Assembly: GCF_051962475.1 (NCBI RefSeq)
Contig: NZ_JBQCCF010000003.1
Location: 5,801-69,800 of the forward strand
Reading direction: 5' to 3'
From: Dyella_A sp051962475
Lineage (GTDB): Bacteria; Pseudomonadota; Gammaproteobacteria; Xanthomonadales; Rhodanobacteraceae
Length of the DNA stretch: 64,000 nucleotides
The notes below the pieces were generated by a model that was not told where the DNA came from, did not search any database, and saw only the letters and a program-made list of their open reading frames with translations. Below, in pieces: positions 23,899 to 38,724 of the stretch (position 1 is its first letter; each line of letters begins with the position of its first letter). The position numbers were made by a program, and so were the translations under genes.

Positions 23899-26361
23899 TT
23901 ACGCGCCGCTGGGCAACGCGACGCCCGTCGGCCGCTCGCGCAGCCACGCACCTGCGGGCTCGGCGCCCATCGGATAGCCGATCAGGTAACCCTGCAGCGC
24001 GTCGCATCCCAGCGCCTTGAGCAGGCGCGCCTGCTCGGCGGTCTCCACGCCTTCGGCCACCACGTCCATCTGCAGCTGGTGACCCACGGCGATCACCGTG
24101 CGGGCGATCGCCACGCTGTCCTCGTCGTCGGGAAGGTCGTGCACGAACGACTTGTCGATCTTCAGCCGGTCGACCTTGAACTGCCGCAGGTAGGACAGGC
24201 TGGAATAACCGGTGCCGAAATCGTCGAACGCCACCCGCACGCCGAGCGCGCAAAGCTTGTGGATACACTGCAGTGCGCGGTCGATGTTCTCCATCAGCGA
24301 GCTCTCGGTGACCTCCAGCTCCAGTTGCGCCGGCTGCAGCTGATGGCGTTGCAGCGTCTGCGCCACCCGCTCGGCGAAGTCCGGCCGCTGGACCTGCTGC
24401 GCCGCCACGTTCACCGCCATCACCAGGCCATCGGCGAGACCCTCGTCGATCCAACGGCGCATCTGCGCACAGGCGCGATCGAGCACCCATTGGCCCAGCT
24501 CCGACATCAGCCCCATGCCCTCGGCCACCGCAATAAACCGGTCGGGCATCACCAGGCCAAGCTCCGGGCTGCGCCAGCGCAGCAGCGCCTCGAAGCCCAG
24601 CATGCGTCCACTGCCGGCGCACACCTGCGGCTGGAAGTCGAGGTAGAACTCGTCCGCCAGCAGCGCCGCGCGCATGCGCGCGCCAAGCATGCGGCGGTCT
24701 TCCACGCGCAGCATGTCTTCCTGCGAGTACGCGCACACCTGGTCGCGGCCGAGGTGCTTGGCGCGCGTCATCGACGCTTCGGCGCGCAGCAGCAGGTCGG
24801 CCAGGTTGTCGACCCGCTGCGGGTAGGTGGCCACACCAATGCTCATCGTGACCCGTACTTCGCCGGTTGCGATGTCGATCGGCACCGCGGCGGCACCGCG
24901 CAACTGCTCGGCCAGCGCCATCGCGTCGTCCAGCGCCATCATCGGCAAAGCAATGACGAACTCGTCGCCGGTGAAACGGGCCGACCGGCCACGCTCGCCG
25001 ACCAGCTCGCGCATGCGCCACGCCAGCGCCGCCACCACCTTGTCGCCCACCTCGTGGCCCATGGTTTCGTTGATCGCGTGGAAGCGGTCGACGTCGGCAT
25101 AGATCAGCGTCATCGGCCGCCCGGCCTGATGCAAGGCATGCTCTTCGAGCATCGACTCGATCACCGGATAGCGCGCCAGGCCGGTCTCCGCATCATGCGT
25201 GGCGGCGTAGGCCAGCCGCGCTTCGGCGTCACGTTGCGCGGTGACGTCGGAGAGGATGCCGATGTAGTGCGTGACCGTGCCGCGCGCATCGCTGACCGGT
25301 GAAATGTACAGCTGGTTCCAGAACAGCGTGCCGTCCTTACGCACGTTGCGCAGCAGTGTGCTGCTCTCCTGGCGGGTGGCCAGCGCCCGCCGGATCAGCG
25401 CGCGCTCGGTTTCGTTGTCCTCGCCTCCCTGCAGGAATCGGCAGTTGCGGCCGATCACCTCCTCCGCGCTGTAGCCGGTCATGCGCTCGAATGCGCGGTT
25501 GACGAAGATGATCGGCTCGTCCGGCTGGCGTGCCGCAACAATGACGATGCCGTTGCCGGCGCACTGGATCGCGCGGTCGAGCAGATGCAGCTGGGCGTCG
25601 GCCAGCACGCGCGAGCTGACGTCCTGGATATGCGCCAGCACCGCGCGTGCACCGCGGTAATCCATGGCGTGGAAGATACCTTCCACGTAGCGATAGGCGT
25701 GCCCGTCCCGGCGGTACTCCCATGCGCTGAGCTTGCCGTCCACCAATTCACCGGAGGCGAGCTGCGCGGCAAAGCGCTCGCTCTCGTGCGGGGCCAGCAG
25801 CGCATCAAATCGCGCGCCAACCAGCTGCGGCACGATATCGGCGTACTCGGCCTGCGCGGCCTCGTTGGCGGTAAGGATCTCCAGGCTGTCCGCATCGAAC
25901 AGCATCAACGGTACCGGCCCCTCGTCGAACAGCAGGCGATGGCAGGTCTCACTCTCGCGCAACACCTCGACGAAACGGGTGTGATCCACGGCGTAGCGGA
26001 TGCTGCGCGCGAGACGCTCCGCGTCGATCAGGCCCTTCACCAGATAGTCGCTGGCGCCCGCTTCCATGGCGGCCATGTCCACCGACTGGTTGCCGCGCCC
26101 GGTCAGTACGATGAACGCGCGGGTCAGGCCCTCGCGGTTCACCGCCTCGATGAGGTCCAGCCCGCTGGCCGGACCGAGCAGGTAATCCACCAGATAGACA
26201 TCGTGCGCGCCGCGGCGCAGCTCGTCGAGCCCCTGCTCCGGCGTGGCACACCACTCGAAGGTGTAGCCGCCCTCGCTGGCGTCGCACAGCATGTCGCGGA
26301 TCAGGATGAAATCGTCCTCGTCGTCGTCGACCACAAGCACGCGCAGCGGCGGGTGGGTCAT
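23899..26361 (-). CDS. REC-PAS-LOV-GGDEF-EAL cyclic di-GMP enzyme, candidate blue-light sensor
   Basis: An 820-residue cytosolic protein. Receiver domain 5-125 with acceptor Asp59; PAS about 135-250; LOV-type PAS about 258-378; GGDEF about 385-545; EAL about 560-810. The LOV core has GRNCRFLQG with photoactive-type Cys307 and both flavin-contacting Asn in NVRKDGTLFWN. The strand-I Gln is Leu (IGILSDVT). GGDEF is altered to TGDEF (464-468) with no I-site. EAL looks catalytic: EALLRW, NVAAQQ, ELEVTES, DDFGTGYSS and KIDKSF are all present. It is therefore probably a phosphodiesterase controlled by phosphorylation and perhaps light. It overlaps the receiver gene upstream by 4 nt. Confidence 0.87.
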   Translation of the reverse strand: MTHPPLRVLVVDDDEDDFILIRDMLCDASEGGYTFEWCATPEQGLDELRRGAHDVYLVDYLLGPASGLDLIEAVNREGLTRAFIVLTGRGNQSVDMAAMEAGASDYLVKGLIDAERLARSIRYAVDHTRFVEVLRESETCHRLLFDEGPVPLMLFDADSLEILTANEAAQAEYADIVPQLVGARFDALLAPHESERFAAQLASGELVDGKLSAWEYRRDGHAYRYVEGIFHAMDYRGARAVLAHIQDVSSRVLADAQLHLLDRAIQCAGNGIVIVAARQPDEPIIFVNRAFERMTGYSAEEVIGRNCRFLQGGEDNETERALIRRALATRQESSTLLRNVRKDGTLFWNQLYISPVSDARGTVTHYIGILSDVTAQRDAEARLAYAATHDAETGLARYPVIESMLEEHALHQAGRPMTLIYADVDRFHAINETMGHEVGDKVVAALAWRMRELVGERGRSARFTGDEFVIALPMMALDDAMALAEQLRGAAAVPIDIATGEVRVTMSIGVATYPQRVDNLADLLLRAEASMTRAKHLGRDQVCAYSQEDMLRVEDRRMLGARMRAALLADEFYLDFQPQVCAGSGRMLGFEALLRWRSPELGLVMPDRFIAVAEGMGLMSELGQWVLDRACAQMRRWIDEGLADGLVMAVNVAAQQVQRPDFAERVAQTLQRHQLQPAQLELEVTESSLMENIDRALQCIHKLCALGVRVAFDDFGTGYSSLSYLRQFKVDRLKIDKSFVHDLPDDEDSVAIARTVIAVGHQLQMDVVAEGVETAEQARLLKALGCDALQGYLIGYPMGAEPAGAWLRERPTGVALPSGA

Positions 26362-26812
26362 GACTGCCCCCGGTGGGCGTCCGAGGGGAGCCGGGCGATA
26401 TCCATCCAGTAACGCTCCAGCGAACGCAGTACTGCGATCAGATCGTCGAAGCGGCGCGGCTTGGTGACGTAGGAATTGGCGCCGAGCTGGTAACTCACCC
26501 GGATGTCCAGCTCGGCCGTGGAGGTAGTGAGAATGATCACCGGCAGATGCCGCAGCCGCCCGTGCTCGCGAATCGCACGCAGCGCCTCGCGACCGTCCAT
26601 GCGCGGCATGTTGAGATCGAGCAGCACCAGGTCGGGCAGGCCGAGGCTCGGGTCGGCATCGTGCCGCGCCAGGTAGGCGAGCAGCTCCACGCCATCGGGA
26701 ACGAAATCCAGCATCACCACCACGCCGCTTTCGGCAAAGGCGTCCGCCAGCAGCACTCGGTCGTCGGCATCATCCTCGGCGACCAGTATCGACATCGATC
26801 CATGCAATTGCG

Positions 26813-26816
<4 letters not shown>
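26358..26816 (-). CDS. stand-alone response regulator receiver (Rcp1-like)
   Basis: A 152-residue single receiver domain with no output domain. Acidic pocket AEDDADD, phospho-acceptor in LVLLDLNMPRMDG, switch Thr in IILTTSTAE and Lys in YVTKPRRFDD are all present. The family is typical of partners of phytochrome-like and multi-PAS kinases. Its first bases overlap the kinase stop and its stop overlaps the start of the REC-PAS-LOV-GGDEF-EAL gene, each by 4 nt (ATGA). An in-frame ATG at residue 8 is an alternative start. Likely a phospho-shuttle between kinase and the cyclic di-GMP enzyme. Confidence 0.9.
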
Positions 26817-32290
<5,474 letters not shown>

Positions 32291-32627
32291 GCCACTCCCC
32301 CTGGAACGCGAGCATGCGAATCCACTGGAAAATTAATAGCACGTAATGTGCCATGAGGCACTTTCGGGCGCCGACCCGCCGAACACACCAGGAACACCGG
32401 CTGGCCGAGCGGCTGGCACGACGAGGCACATTGACCGGACCACCATGAAGGCGTCGCCCCGGCCAATGTGCGGTGGTCTCCCGGTGACCTGTCGGCCCCG
32501 GCTTGCGGCCCTACCCCGCGGCCGCAAGACGACGCAGATTGAGCGCCGCATTGATCACCTGCGTCGCTCACGGCTGGGGCGCGCAGGCGCCCTTCCCCTA
32601 AAAGTCAGCGGACCTCCCCCGAACTGA
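32291..32627. other. intergenic region with several inverted repeats and a kinase promoter
   Basis: No credible gene. A TATTAAT -10-like element (32338-32332, minus) lies about 40 nt before the kinase start. Stem-loops: GTGCC/GGCAC at 32348-32361; CTTGCGGCC/GGCCGCAAG at 32502-32528 with a 9-nt loop; GGGCGC/GCGCCC near 32577-32592, just past the pilE stop. A longer imperfect pairing joins GCACATTG (about 32427) to CAATGTGC (about 32464). None has a clear U-run, so they could be terminator remnants or a structured RNA. Confidence 0.4.
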
Positions 32628-33119
32628 TCACCAGCAGTCGGAATTTGCAGGGGTCCGTGTGCCCGTCTGATCCAGCTTGAGGGTGCCACAGGTGGTATCC
32701 CGCGCGAGCTGGATGCCCTTGGGCACCGCCTGCACCGAAAAGGCCGTCGCCGAAACGCTTTCCAGCGAGTAGTCGTAGAACGCTGCAGTCTGCGATTTGC
32801 AATCAAGCGTTGGGAGCGATATCGCGGTGCTGGTGGCCGGGTCTTCGTCGTATCGGAGATTCGTCGTGTAGTAACGCTCCATGTAGTTCGCGTACTCCGA
32901 CAGGCACCCCTCCGCGGCAACCCGGTGTGTCTTCACCACGTGCCGGGTGTACGAGGGATAGGCGATGGCCGCCAGCACGGCGATGATCAGGACCACGATC
33001 ATCAGCTCGATCAGTGAGAAGCCGCGCATCGGTGCCGGGTCGGCATGCCGGTACGAATGCCCCAGCGCACTACGCCAGCCGAACCGACGCGCGGAGAGAA
33101 GCGAAAGTACTGAGGTCAT
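32628..33119 (-). CDS. pilE: type IV pilus minor pilin PilE
   Basis: A 163-residue type IV pilin-like protein with prepilin motif RG/FSLIELMIVVLIIAVLAAIAYPSY; the Glu5 after cleavage is present. A C-terminal cysteine pair (DTTCGTLKL and the final DCW) suggests the usual disulphide loop. It is last in the fimT-pilVWXY1E cluster; these minor pilins prime pilus assembly. The start at 33119 has AAGGA overlapping the pilY1 stop and gives a 32-residue leader, long for this class. The internal ATG at 33029 gives a three-residue leader (MRG) but lacks a Shine-Dalgarno. Confidence 0.85.
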   Translation of the reverse strand: MTSVLSLLSARRFGWRSALGHSYRHADPAPMRGFSLIELMIVVLIIAVLAAIAYPSYTRHVVKTHRVAAEGCLSEYANYMERYYTTNLRYDEDPATSTAISLPTLDCKSQTAAFYDYSLESVSATAFSVQAVPKGIQLARDTTCGTLKLDQTGTRTPANSDCW

Positions 33120-33132
33120 CGTCGTTGCATCC

Positions 33133-36100
33133 TTACTGATTGATCAACTCTCGCCAGGACACCCGCTGTAGTCCGCCGGTGGAGCTCGATGTCTTGATGC
33201 TGCTGGTCGTGCCGTTGTCGAAACTGGTCAGCATCGTGCTGCCGACGAAGATGGGATTGTTCGGCAACGCGCTAAAGCCGATACCTGCCGCGGGAGTGCC
33301 GTTCACTGCATCGGATCCGTTGACCGAGCCATCCCCGTTGATATCGAAGAAGTTGCCGGAGGGGTTGGTACCGGTGAACGGATCGACCGCCAGGATCCAG
33401 CCGCGGCCCGACGGGTTGCAGGCATCGGCCGCCTGCGGGATACGCGTGGTGCCGAGCAGCAGGTTGCCCTGGAACTGGTTGGGCGTGACCATCCGCTCGC
33501 CCTGATTGACGTCGGCTCCGTTCGCGCCCGTCGGTGACAGCAGGTCGATGTACCAGCCGGACTTATTGGTCATGGAACTCGCCGACCCCGACGTGGTGAT
33601 GGTTCGCGCATTGGACGTCTCGCCCGTGATCTCGCGCATGGCCAGGTTGTCGGTACGGTTCATCGTTGCGGTCACGGCCGGACTGGTGCTGTTGGTCGAC
33701 TGGACGATCAGGCCATACCAGGACTGGGTGCTGGTGTCGGTGAGATCGGAAGCGGCCAGGTACTTGCCGGTACCGAAAAACACCCAGGTGTTGCCGGTCT
33801 GTGCGTCCTTGCCCGCCAGCATGCCGCCGGTAATCGGCTGCGTATTGCCGCTGGCATCCTTGGCCGTATACAACTTGGTACCGGCGCTGCTCGGGGTGGG
33901 TGTACCGTCGCTGGCGGACAGTGCAAATGACCACACGTTGCCGTCGGCGTCGCCCGCGTAGGCAATGGTGCTCACGCCGTTGCCGGTCGGGCTGATCCAT
34001 ACCGCAGGAGCGGCAAGACCGCTGGTATCGGTGGTGTCGTGCACGGTGAGCGTGCCGTCGGTGATGGCGAACTGCAGCATCGCCGCCTTGCCGGCCGCAC
34101 TGTTGTAACCGTTGCCCATCAGCACCGACCAGGTACCGTTGGCCGTCTGGGCAATGACCGGCTTGCCGGTCATCTGGCCGATATAGTTGCTGTTGGTCAA
34201 CCCGTCCGCTGCCGACCGCTCCCATAGGAACTGGATATTGGTCGGATCCGTCACGTCGAGCGCATACACCGCCCTGGCCAGGCCGCGTCCAGTGGTACCC
34301 ACCAGCACCGTCTTCCACGCGCTGTTGACGTAGACATCGCCGACCGTGAGTTCACCATCGTTGAAGTACTGGTGATCGACGTTGTTGCCGTACTCGGGAT
34401 TGGAGAGTGCCGTGATGTTGGTATTGCCCGATCCCGCCGTGATGACCGCACCCGGCAAGTAGGCGAAATTCTCCACTCCGGTGCTGGCATTGAATGCATG
34501 CAGCATGCCGTCATTGGCCGCCACGTAGATCAACCCTGCACGGTCCTTGTTGCTGCTCGCGTAGGTTGCGAACACCGACGAACCGGTGAACGACTGCGTA
34601 TAGAACTGATCCGGATTCGGAGCGCCTACATAGACGGGCTGGGAATCGATGATGTCGCCCAGCGCCGTGTCACGGGAACGGAAGCTGCCGCTGTTCGCCT
34701 GCTCGAGCGAACTGTCCCCTCGCAGGTAGTTGATCATGTCGACCTGCGCCGCGCCGCTGCTGCCAAGCTTTGCCAGCTGCGCCGTCGACAGCGCTGCCGG
34801 CGTCGAGCCGGAGTTCTTGAAGTCGACGAACCGGCTGCCGGCCGCAGCGGTCGGGTTGTAGGTCTTGATGTTGCGATTGGCAGCCGTCGGCAGCAGCGTC
34901 GCCGCCGATGCGGTCCAGGGCGACGTACCGGTAAAGGCGCCAGTAGCGGAATCGATCGACAGTGCCTTCAGGTCACCCTTCCATTTGGCGGTGTAGTAGT
35001 TGGCCTGGTAGGCGACGGTGCCGGTCTGCAACTGGGTGGAATTGGCTGCGAGGCTGGCGCCGGTACCGACGCGCTCGGAGGCGCGCTTGAGTGCCTCCTT
35101 GAGGCCATCGGAGAACGCCTGCGGGCTGGTAGCCGAGTAGAACCCGCCATGACCGTTGACCGCGGCATGGGCGAGGTCGGCGATGTTGTTGAGGCTATCG
35201 CCCGTCGGCTGTGGCCAGGTGAAGTTGCTGATGGCCTTGGAGGCATCGCCGTGCGCCCAGGCGAATACCTGGTCCATCGGAATATTCGTGGACTTGTCTG
35301 CGTACTTGGGCTGGAAACCCAGGCCCAAGGTGAACGTCGCCATGTGCTGCCAGAAGGCCGGGTCTTCCGTGCTGGTCGGTACTTCATTGGCGATGTCGCT
35401 GCTGCCGTTGCTGGACGACATCAGGTCGTTTTTCCAATACTTCATGGCCACATCGGCAAGTGTGTCGCTGTAGGCGGCACCGGTAGTTGTGGTGTAGGAG
35501 CACGTACCCTGGTCGGCACTGAGCACACCGCCGGTATTGCAGGAAGGTGTCTTGGTATTGCCGTTCGAGCGCTTGCAGATGTACTTGCTCGATCCACTGT
35601 CGAACACCCGGGTGTATGAGCCGCTGCACGTTGAAGCCGACGTGGTGGTTGTGGTCGAGCTGATGCCGTCGGTAAACGGGGCGGTCGCCGAGTAGGTATA
35701 ACTCTGGCTGTTAGGGCCAGTCACGGTCGGTCCATTGGTATCGTCCTGATCGCCAACGTTGGACGGCGTACTGCCGTTCCAGAAACCATCGGTAGTCAGG
35801 ATGGTGTACGACTGGCGACAAGCCAGAAGCCCGCTGTAATTCGGGTCTGGATCCGAAGACATCGTGGTCCACGGCTGGTTGGTCTCGTAATACTGGCCAA
35901 CGGCATCCAGCGAGCGGCGCAAGGGCGTGCTGTTGTTGGCGGTTTCGTTGTTCATCCAGCTCCAGAACTGCGCTTTCTGGGTGCCGGACGAGCCGTCGCC
36001 GAACGGACTTACCTGGGCAATGGAATTGTTGTTCGATCCGTACTGCGCAGTCGCCGACGGCAGACCGCCATTGTTGTTGCCATTGATCGAACCAAAGCCG

Positions 36101-36975
36101 ATGCGGTAGTCCGGATTGATGTTCAGGAACGCGCTCATCACGCCGCTCTTGGCCATGAGCAGGCGCTTGCGATAGTACGAGAACCAATTGGCAACGTTCT
36201 GCCGGGTGGTGGCGTCGTCCTGGCAGACGGCCTTATCCGTCGAGGTCAGGGAGGCGCAATCGCCGCTGGCACCGACATAATGCTTGGTATTGCCGGACCC
36301 CACCGTGTAGGTGAAGTAATACTTATACGTATAGGTGGTCGTCGTGCAAATGTTGTTACTGTTGGGATTGCCGTCGCCGTAATTGCAAGAATAATAAGGA
36401 GCGTAATAAGTGTAGCCACTCCATGTACTGTGCCGGCACTGGCCCTTGTTGGAGCCAGATGTCATCAGCGTATCGCCTGAATTACAGGCGAGTGTCGCAT
36501 TGTATGTACTGGTGTTGGCGAAGGTGAACTGGGTGTAATACGGAAAGGTGCCCGTGTACCTGGTCACGTCAGTCGTGCTGGTATCGCGAAAACCATCCTT
36601 GTACGCGCCCGTGATGCTCGGCGAGTTCGGATACAGCGTGCCGTTAGCCTTCGGGGGCGGCGTATAGGTAACGTTGGGGTTGTAGTAGACGCCGTTGACG
36701 CTCGAGTTACGTACCCCGTCATTACTGGTATCGCTCAGATAACCCCAGTCCGGCATGTAATCGGAGTCCATCGAACCGGAGTCATCGAACATCAGCACAA
36801 TGTTCGGCGGCAGCGATGGCTGCACGATCAGCGGCGAACTGTCGACCGGCACCGTGGTGCCGGCAGCGTGCGCGGGCGTGCTGGCGATACCTAGGCCACA
36901 GACGAGTAGGCTGGTGTAAAGCAACCTTCCAAGGAAATCGCCGGTCTTGCGGTGCAGACGGGACATGATGGTCAT
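33133..36975 (-). CDS. pilY1: type IV pilus tip-associated protein PilY1
   Basis: A 1280-residue exported protein. Signal peptide residues 1-38 (ending TPAHAA), then an N-terminal von Willebrand A-like region with MIDAS motif FDDSGS (Asp64, Ser66, Ser68). The C-terminal half is the PilY1 beta-propeller, with LIYVAANDGMLHAFNA, GTTGRGLARAVYALDV and FFGTGKYL repeats. An EF-hand-like loop DINGDGSVNGSD lies at 1211-1222, a likely Ca2+ site. PilY1 acts at the pilus tip in adhesion and regulation of retraction. Residues about 100-260 are rich in Tyr, Thr, Ser and Asn, and the DNA there (36280-36600) is noticeably AT-richer. Confidence 0.93.
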   Translation of the reverse strand: MTIMSRLHRKTGDFLGRLLYTSLLVCGLGIASTPAHAAGTTVPVDSSPLIVQPSLPPNIVLMFDDSGSMDSDYMPDWGYLSDTSNDGVRNSSVNGVYYNPNVTYTPPPKANGTLYPNSPSITGAYKDGFRDTSTTDVTRYTGTFPYYTQFTFANTSTYNATLACNSGDTLMTSGSNKGQCRHSTWSGYTYYAPYYSCNYGDGNPNSNNICTTTTYTYKYYFTYTVGSGNTKHYVGASGDCASLTSTDKAVCQDDATTRQNVANWFSYYRKRLLMAKSGVMSAFLNINPDYRIGFGSINGNNNGGLPSATAQYGSNNNSIAQVSPFGDGSSGTQKAQFWSWMNNETANNSTPLRRSLDAVGQYYETNQPWTTMSSDPDPNYSGLLACRQSYTILTTDGFWNGSTPSNVGDQDDTNGPTVTGPNSQSYTYSATAPFTDGISSTTTTTSASTCSGSYTRVFDSGSSKYICKRSNGNTKTPSCNTGGVLSADQGTCSYTTTTGAAYSDTLADVAMKYWKNDLMSSSNGSSDIANEVPTSTEDPAFWQHMATFTLGLGFQPKYADKSTNIPMDQVFAWAHGDASKAISNFTWPQPTGDSLNNIADLAHAAVNGHGGFYSATSPQAFSDGLKEALKRASERVGTGASLAANSTQLQTGTVAYQANYYTAKWKGDLKALSIDSATGAFTGTSPWTASAATLLPTAANRNIKTYNPTAAAGSRFVDFKNSGSTPAALSTAQLAKLGSSGAAQVDMINYLRGDSSLEQANSGSFRSRDTALGDIIDSQPVYVGAPNPDQFYTQSFTGSSVFATYASSNKDRAGLIYVAANDGMLHAFNASTGVENFAYLPGAVITAGSGNTNITALSNPEYGNNVDHQYFNDGELTVGDVYVNSAWKTVLVGTTGRGLARAVYALDVTDPTNIQFLWERSAADGLTNSNYIGQMTGKPVIAQTANGTWSVLMGNGYNSAAGKAAMLQFAITDGTLTVHDTTDTSGLAAPAVWISPTGNGVSTIAYAGDADGNVWSFALSASDGTPTPSSAGTKLYTAKDASGNTQPITGGMLAGKDAQTGNTWVFFGTGKYLAASDLTDTSTQSWYGLIVQSTNSTSPAVTATMNRTDNLAMREITGETSNARTITTSGSASSMTNKSGWYIDLLSPTGANGADVNQGERMVTPNQFQGNLLLGTTRIPQAADACNPSGRGWILAVDPFTGTNPSGNFFDINGDGSVNGSDAVNGTPAAGIGFSALPNNPIFVGSTMLTSFDNGTTSSIKTSSSTGGLQRVSWRELINQ

Positions 36976-37037
36976 GACGGCTGTGCTCTCGAAAATGTAT
37001 GGAAAGGCGCTTGCGCCTTGTCAGGAGCAGACTGCAC

Positions 37038-37670
37038 TCACCCCTGCTTGATCATTGCCTGCAGGACGACTACCGCACGATTGCCCACGACATTAGGGTC
37101 AGCGCTGCGCGCCGTTACCCGGTAGTACACCGCCGTGGTGGAAAGGCCCTGCGCGCCGTAATTGTGTGAGTTTGCGCTCTGGTTGTAGCCGGTATCGGAC
37201 ACGGGGTCGTACCAGTTGCCCAGGTTCTCCACTACGTACTGCGGCTGGCCGGCAGCCAGCTGGCTGCCCTGAAACTGGTCGCTCGCGCTTCCCGAGGCCA
37301 CCGTAATGATCTTGCCGGTCGGAAGGGTGGCGTCATCGAAGGGATTGGCCGGACACACGACCCCGCCTGCCTGACAGTTCCGGGCGATATCACTCGGGTT
37401 GGAGGCGATCCGCGCCGTTGCGACACGTATAGCGGCCTCGGCGCTCTGGAACGCCATCTCCCGGTCGTAAAGGTTAGCCGCCATCTTCTGCTGCATGATG
37501 GTGCCGCGCACCGCGGCCAGTCCTACCAGGCTGATGACCACCAGAAGCAGCAGCGCCACCACCAGGGCTACACCGCGCTGCTGCCGGCACGAAGAAAACG
37601 ACATCGCACGGGACTGCATGGACATCCGGCTCGTCTGTGGCCGCTGATCCGAAAAGGCCTTGTGGCTCAT
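37038..37670 (-). CDS. pilX: type IV pilus minor pilin PilX
   Basis: A 210-residue protein with prepilin-type N-terminus QQRG/VALVVALLLLVVISLVGLAA. The Glu5 position is not Glu, as is common for PilX/GspK-type tip components. The following MQQKMAANLYDREMAFQSAEAA is the PilX signature. The leader before the cleavage Gly is 33 residues, with internal Met candidates at residues 16, 18 and 23. It starts right at the pilW stop (TGACATG) and is followed by pilY1 after 62 nt. Confidence 0.9.
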   Translation of the reverse strand: MSHKAFSDQRPQTSRMSMQSRAMSFSSCRQQRGVALVVALLLLVVISLVGLAAVRGTIMQQKMAANLYDREMAFQSAEAAIRVATARIASNPSDIARNCQAGGVVCPANPFDDATLPTGKIITVASGSASDQFQGSQLAAGQPQYVVENLGNWYDPVSDTGYNQSANSHNYGAQGLSTTAVYYRVTARSADPNVVGNRAVVVLQAMIKQG

Positions 37671-37671
37671 G

Positions 37672-38724
37672 TCACTTCACCCGGTTGCGCACTGTGGTGG
37701 TGGAACTGAAGGTTCGCGTGATCGGCTTGAGATCGGTGCCGGCACGCTGATCGGCGCTCGCAAGGGTCAGGGTGGTCCTGACCGCATCGACCTGGGCCCA
37801 GTTGGTCACCGATGCGGCGTCCACGAACGAGTTGTTGCCGCTCTGGTGATACAGCAGGCTCATGCCGGTCACGCCGCGCACCATCTCGTCAGCCCGTGTG
37901 CTCATGGCACCGGCGTTGTTGACCAGGCCCACCCGATACAGCGACTTGCCACCATTGGCATCACCGTTGTAACCGACGTACCAGTCCGACGCGGTGAGCT
38001 TGGCGATCTGCGAGTTGGGCGCAAAGATGTAGCTGCTCGTGCTGCTGCATACGGTGGGATAGCTGAGATCCTTGCTGCAGTTGCCCGGTGCGGAGCCACT
38101 TGCGGCGTGGGTGTAGGTGGTACCCGCGGCGCTGGTGAGCTGCACGATGGCGGCGTGGTCCGGATCGCAGACAATCACTACATCGCCTGCCGCCAGATCC
38201 GTGGTCGTCTCGTTGATCGTGAACGTGCCTGCCGGCTCGCTGTTCACATTCACCGTCGCCCCCAGGCCCTGCAGGCCAATCAACATCAGCGAATCCGTGC
38301 CCGATACGCGCAGCGTGGCGCTGGTACCGAAGGCGCTGTCGGTTGCCGGGTCTCCCTGCGTGGAGCCATAGCCGATCACCGCATTGTTGGGGTTGGCCCA
38401 CCACGCGGTACCGCCGGCGGACGGGCCATTCTTGAGCACATTGGCGATGCGCCCGCTGTTGTCGCAACCGGTCAGGCCGGCCACGCGGATATCGCGCGCC
38501 ATCATTTCGAAGGCTACGCGCGTGCTGTCCTGCACATCACCCAGCGCCTTGTTGGTGGCGTAGGAGCGTTGACCGGCGAGGAACACGCTGATGACACCAC
38601 CGATCACCACCAGTCCCAGCACCAGCGCGATCATCAGCTCGATCAGGGTAAAGCCCCGCGCGCTCCCTTGGGATGCCGATCTGCCCGGCTTGCGGCCGCG
38701 ATAAAACAAGGAGGCGCGGCTCAT
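37672..38724 (-). CDS. pilW: type IV pilus minor pilin PilW
   Basis: A 350-residue protein with prepilin motif SARG/FTLIELMIALVLGLVVIGGVISVFLAGQ after a 23-residue leader. The large globular part contains several Cys that may form disulphides. It belongs to the PilW family, which forms the priming complex with PilV, PilX, FimT and PilE. Its start codon overlaps the pilV stop by 4 nt (ATGA), indicating translational coupling inside the cluster. Confidence 0.92.
   Translation of the reverse strand: MSRASLFYRGRKPGRSASQGSARGFTLIELMIALVLGLVVIGGVISVFLAGQRSYATNKALGDVQDSTRVAFEMMARDIRVAGLTGCDNSGRIANVLKNGPSAGGTAWWANPNNAVIGYGSTQGDPATDSAFGTSATLRVSGTDSLMLIGLQGLGATVNVNSEPAGTFTINETTTDLAAGDVVIVCDPDHAAIVQLTSAAGTTYTHAASGSAPGNCSKDLSYPTVCSSTSSYIFAPNSQIAKLTASDWYVGYNGDANGGKSLYRVGLVNNAGAMSTRADEMVRGVTGMSLLYHQSGNNSFVDAASVTNWAQVDAVRTTLTLASADQRAGTDLKPITRTFSSTTTVRNRVK

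Noticed and set aside
23876..23899. FNR half-site TTGATCGG at the end of the beta-CASP gene
   Set aside because: No second arm, and it lies between two convergent stops.
32291..32627. Possible cyclic di-GMP riboswitch before the kinase
   Set aside because: The conserved GEMM core and tetraloop receptor are not visible on either strand; only unrelated stem-loops.
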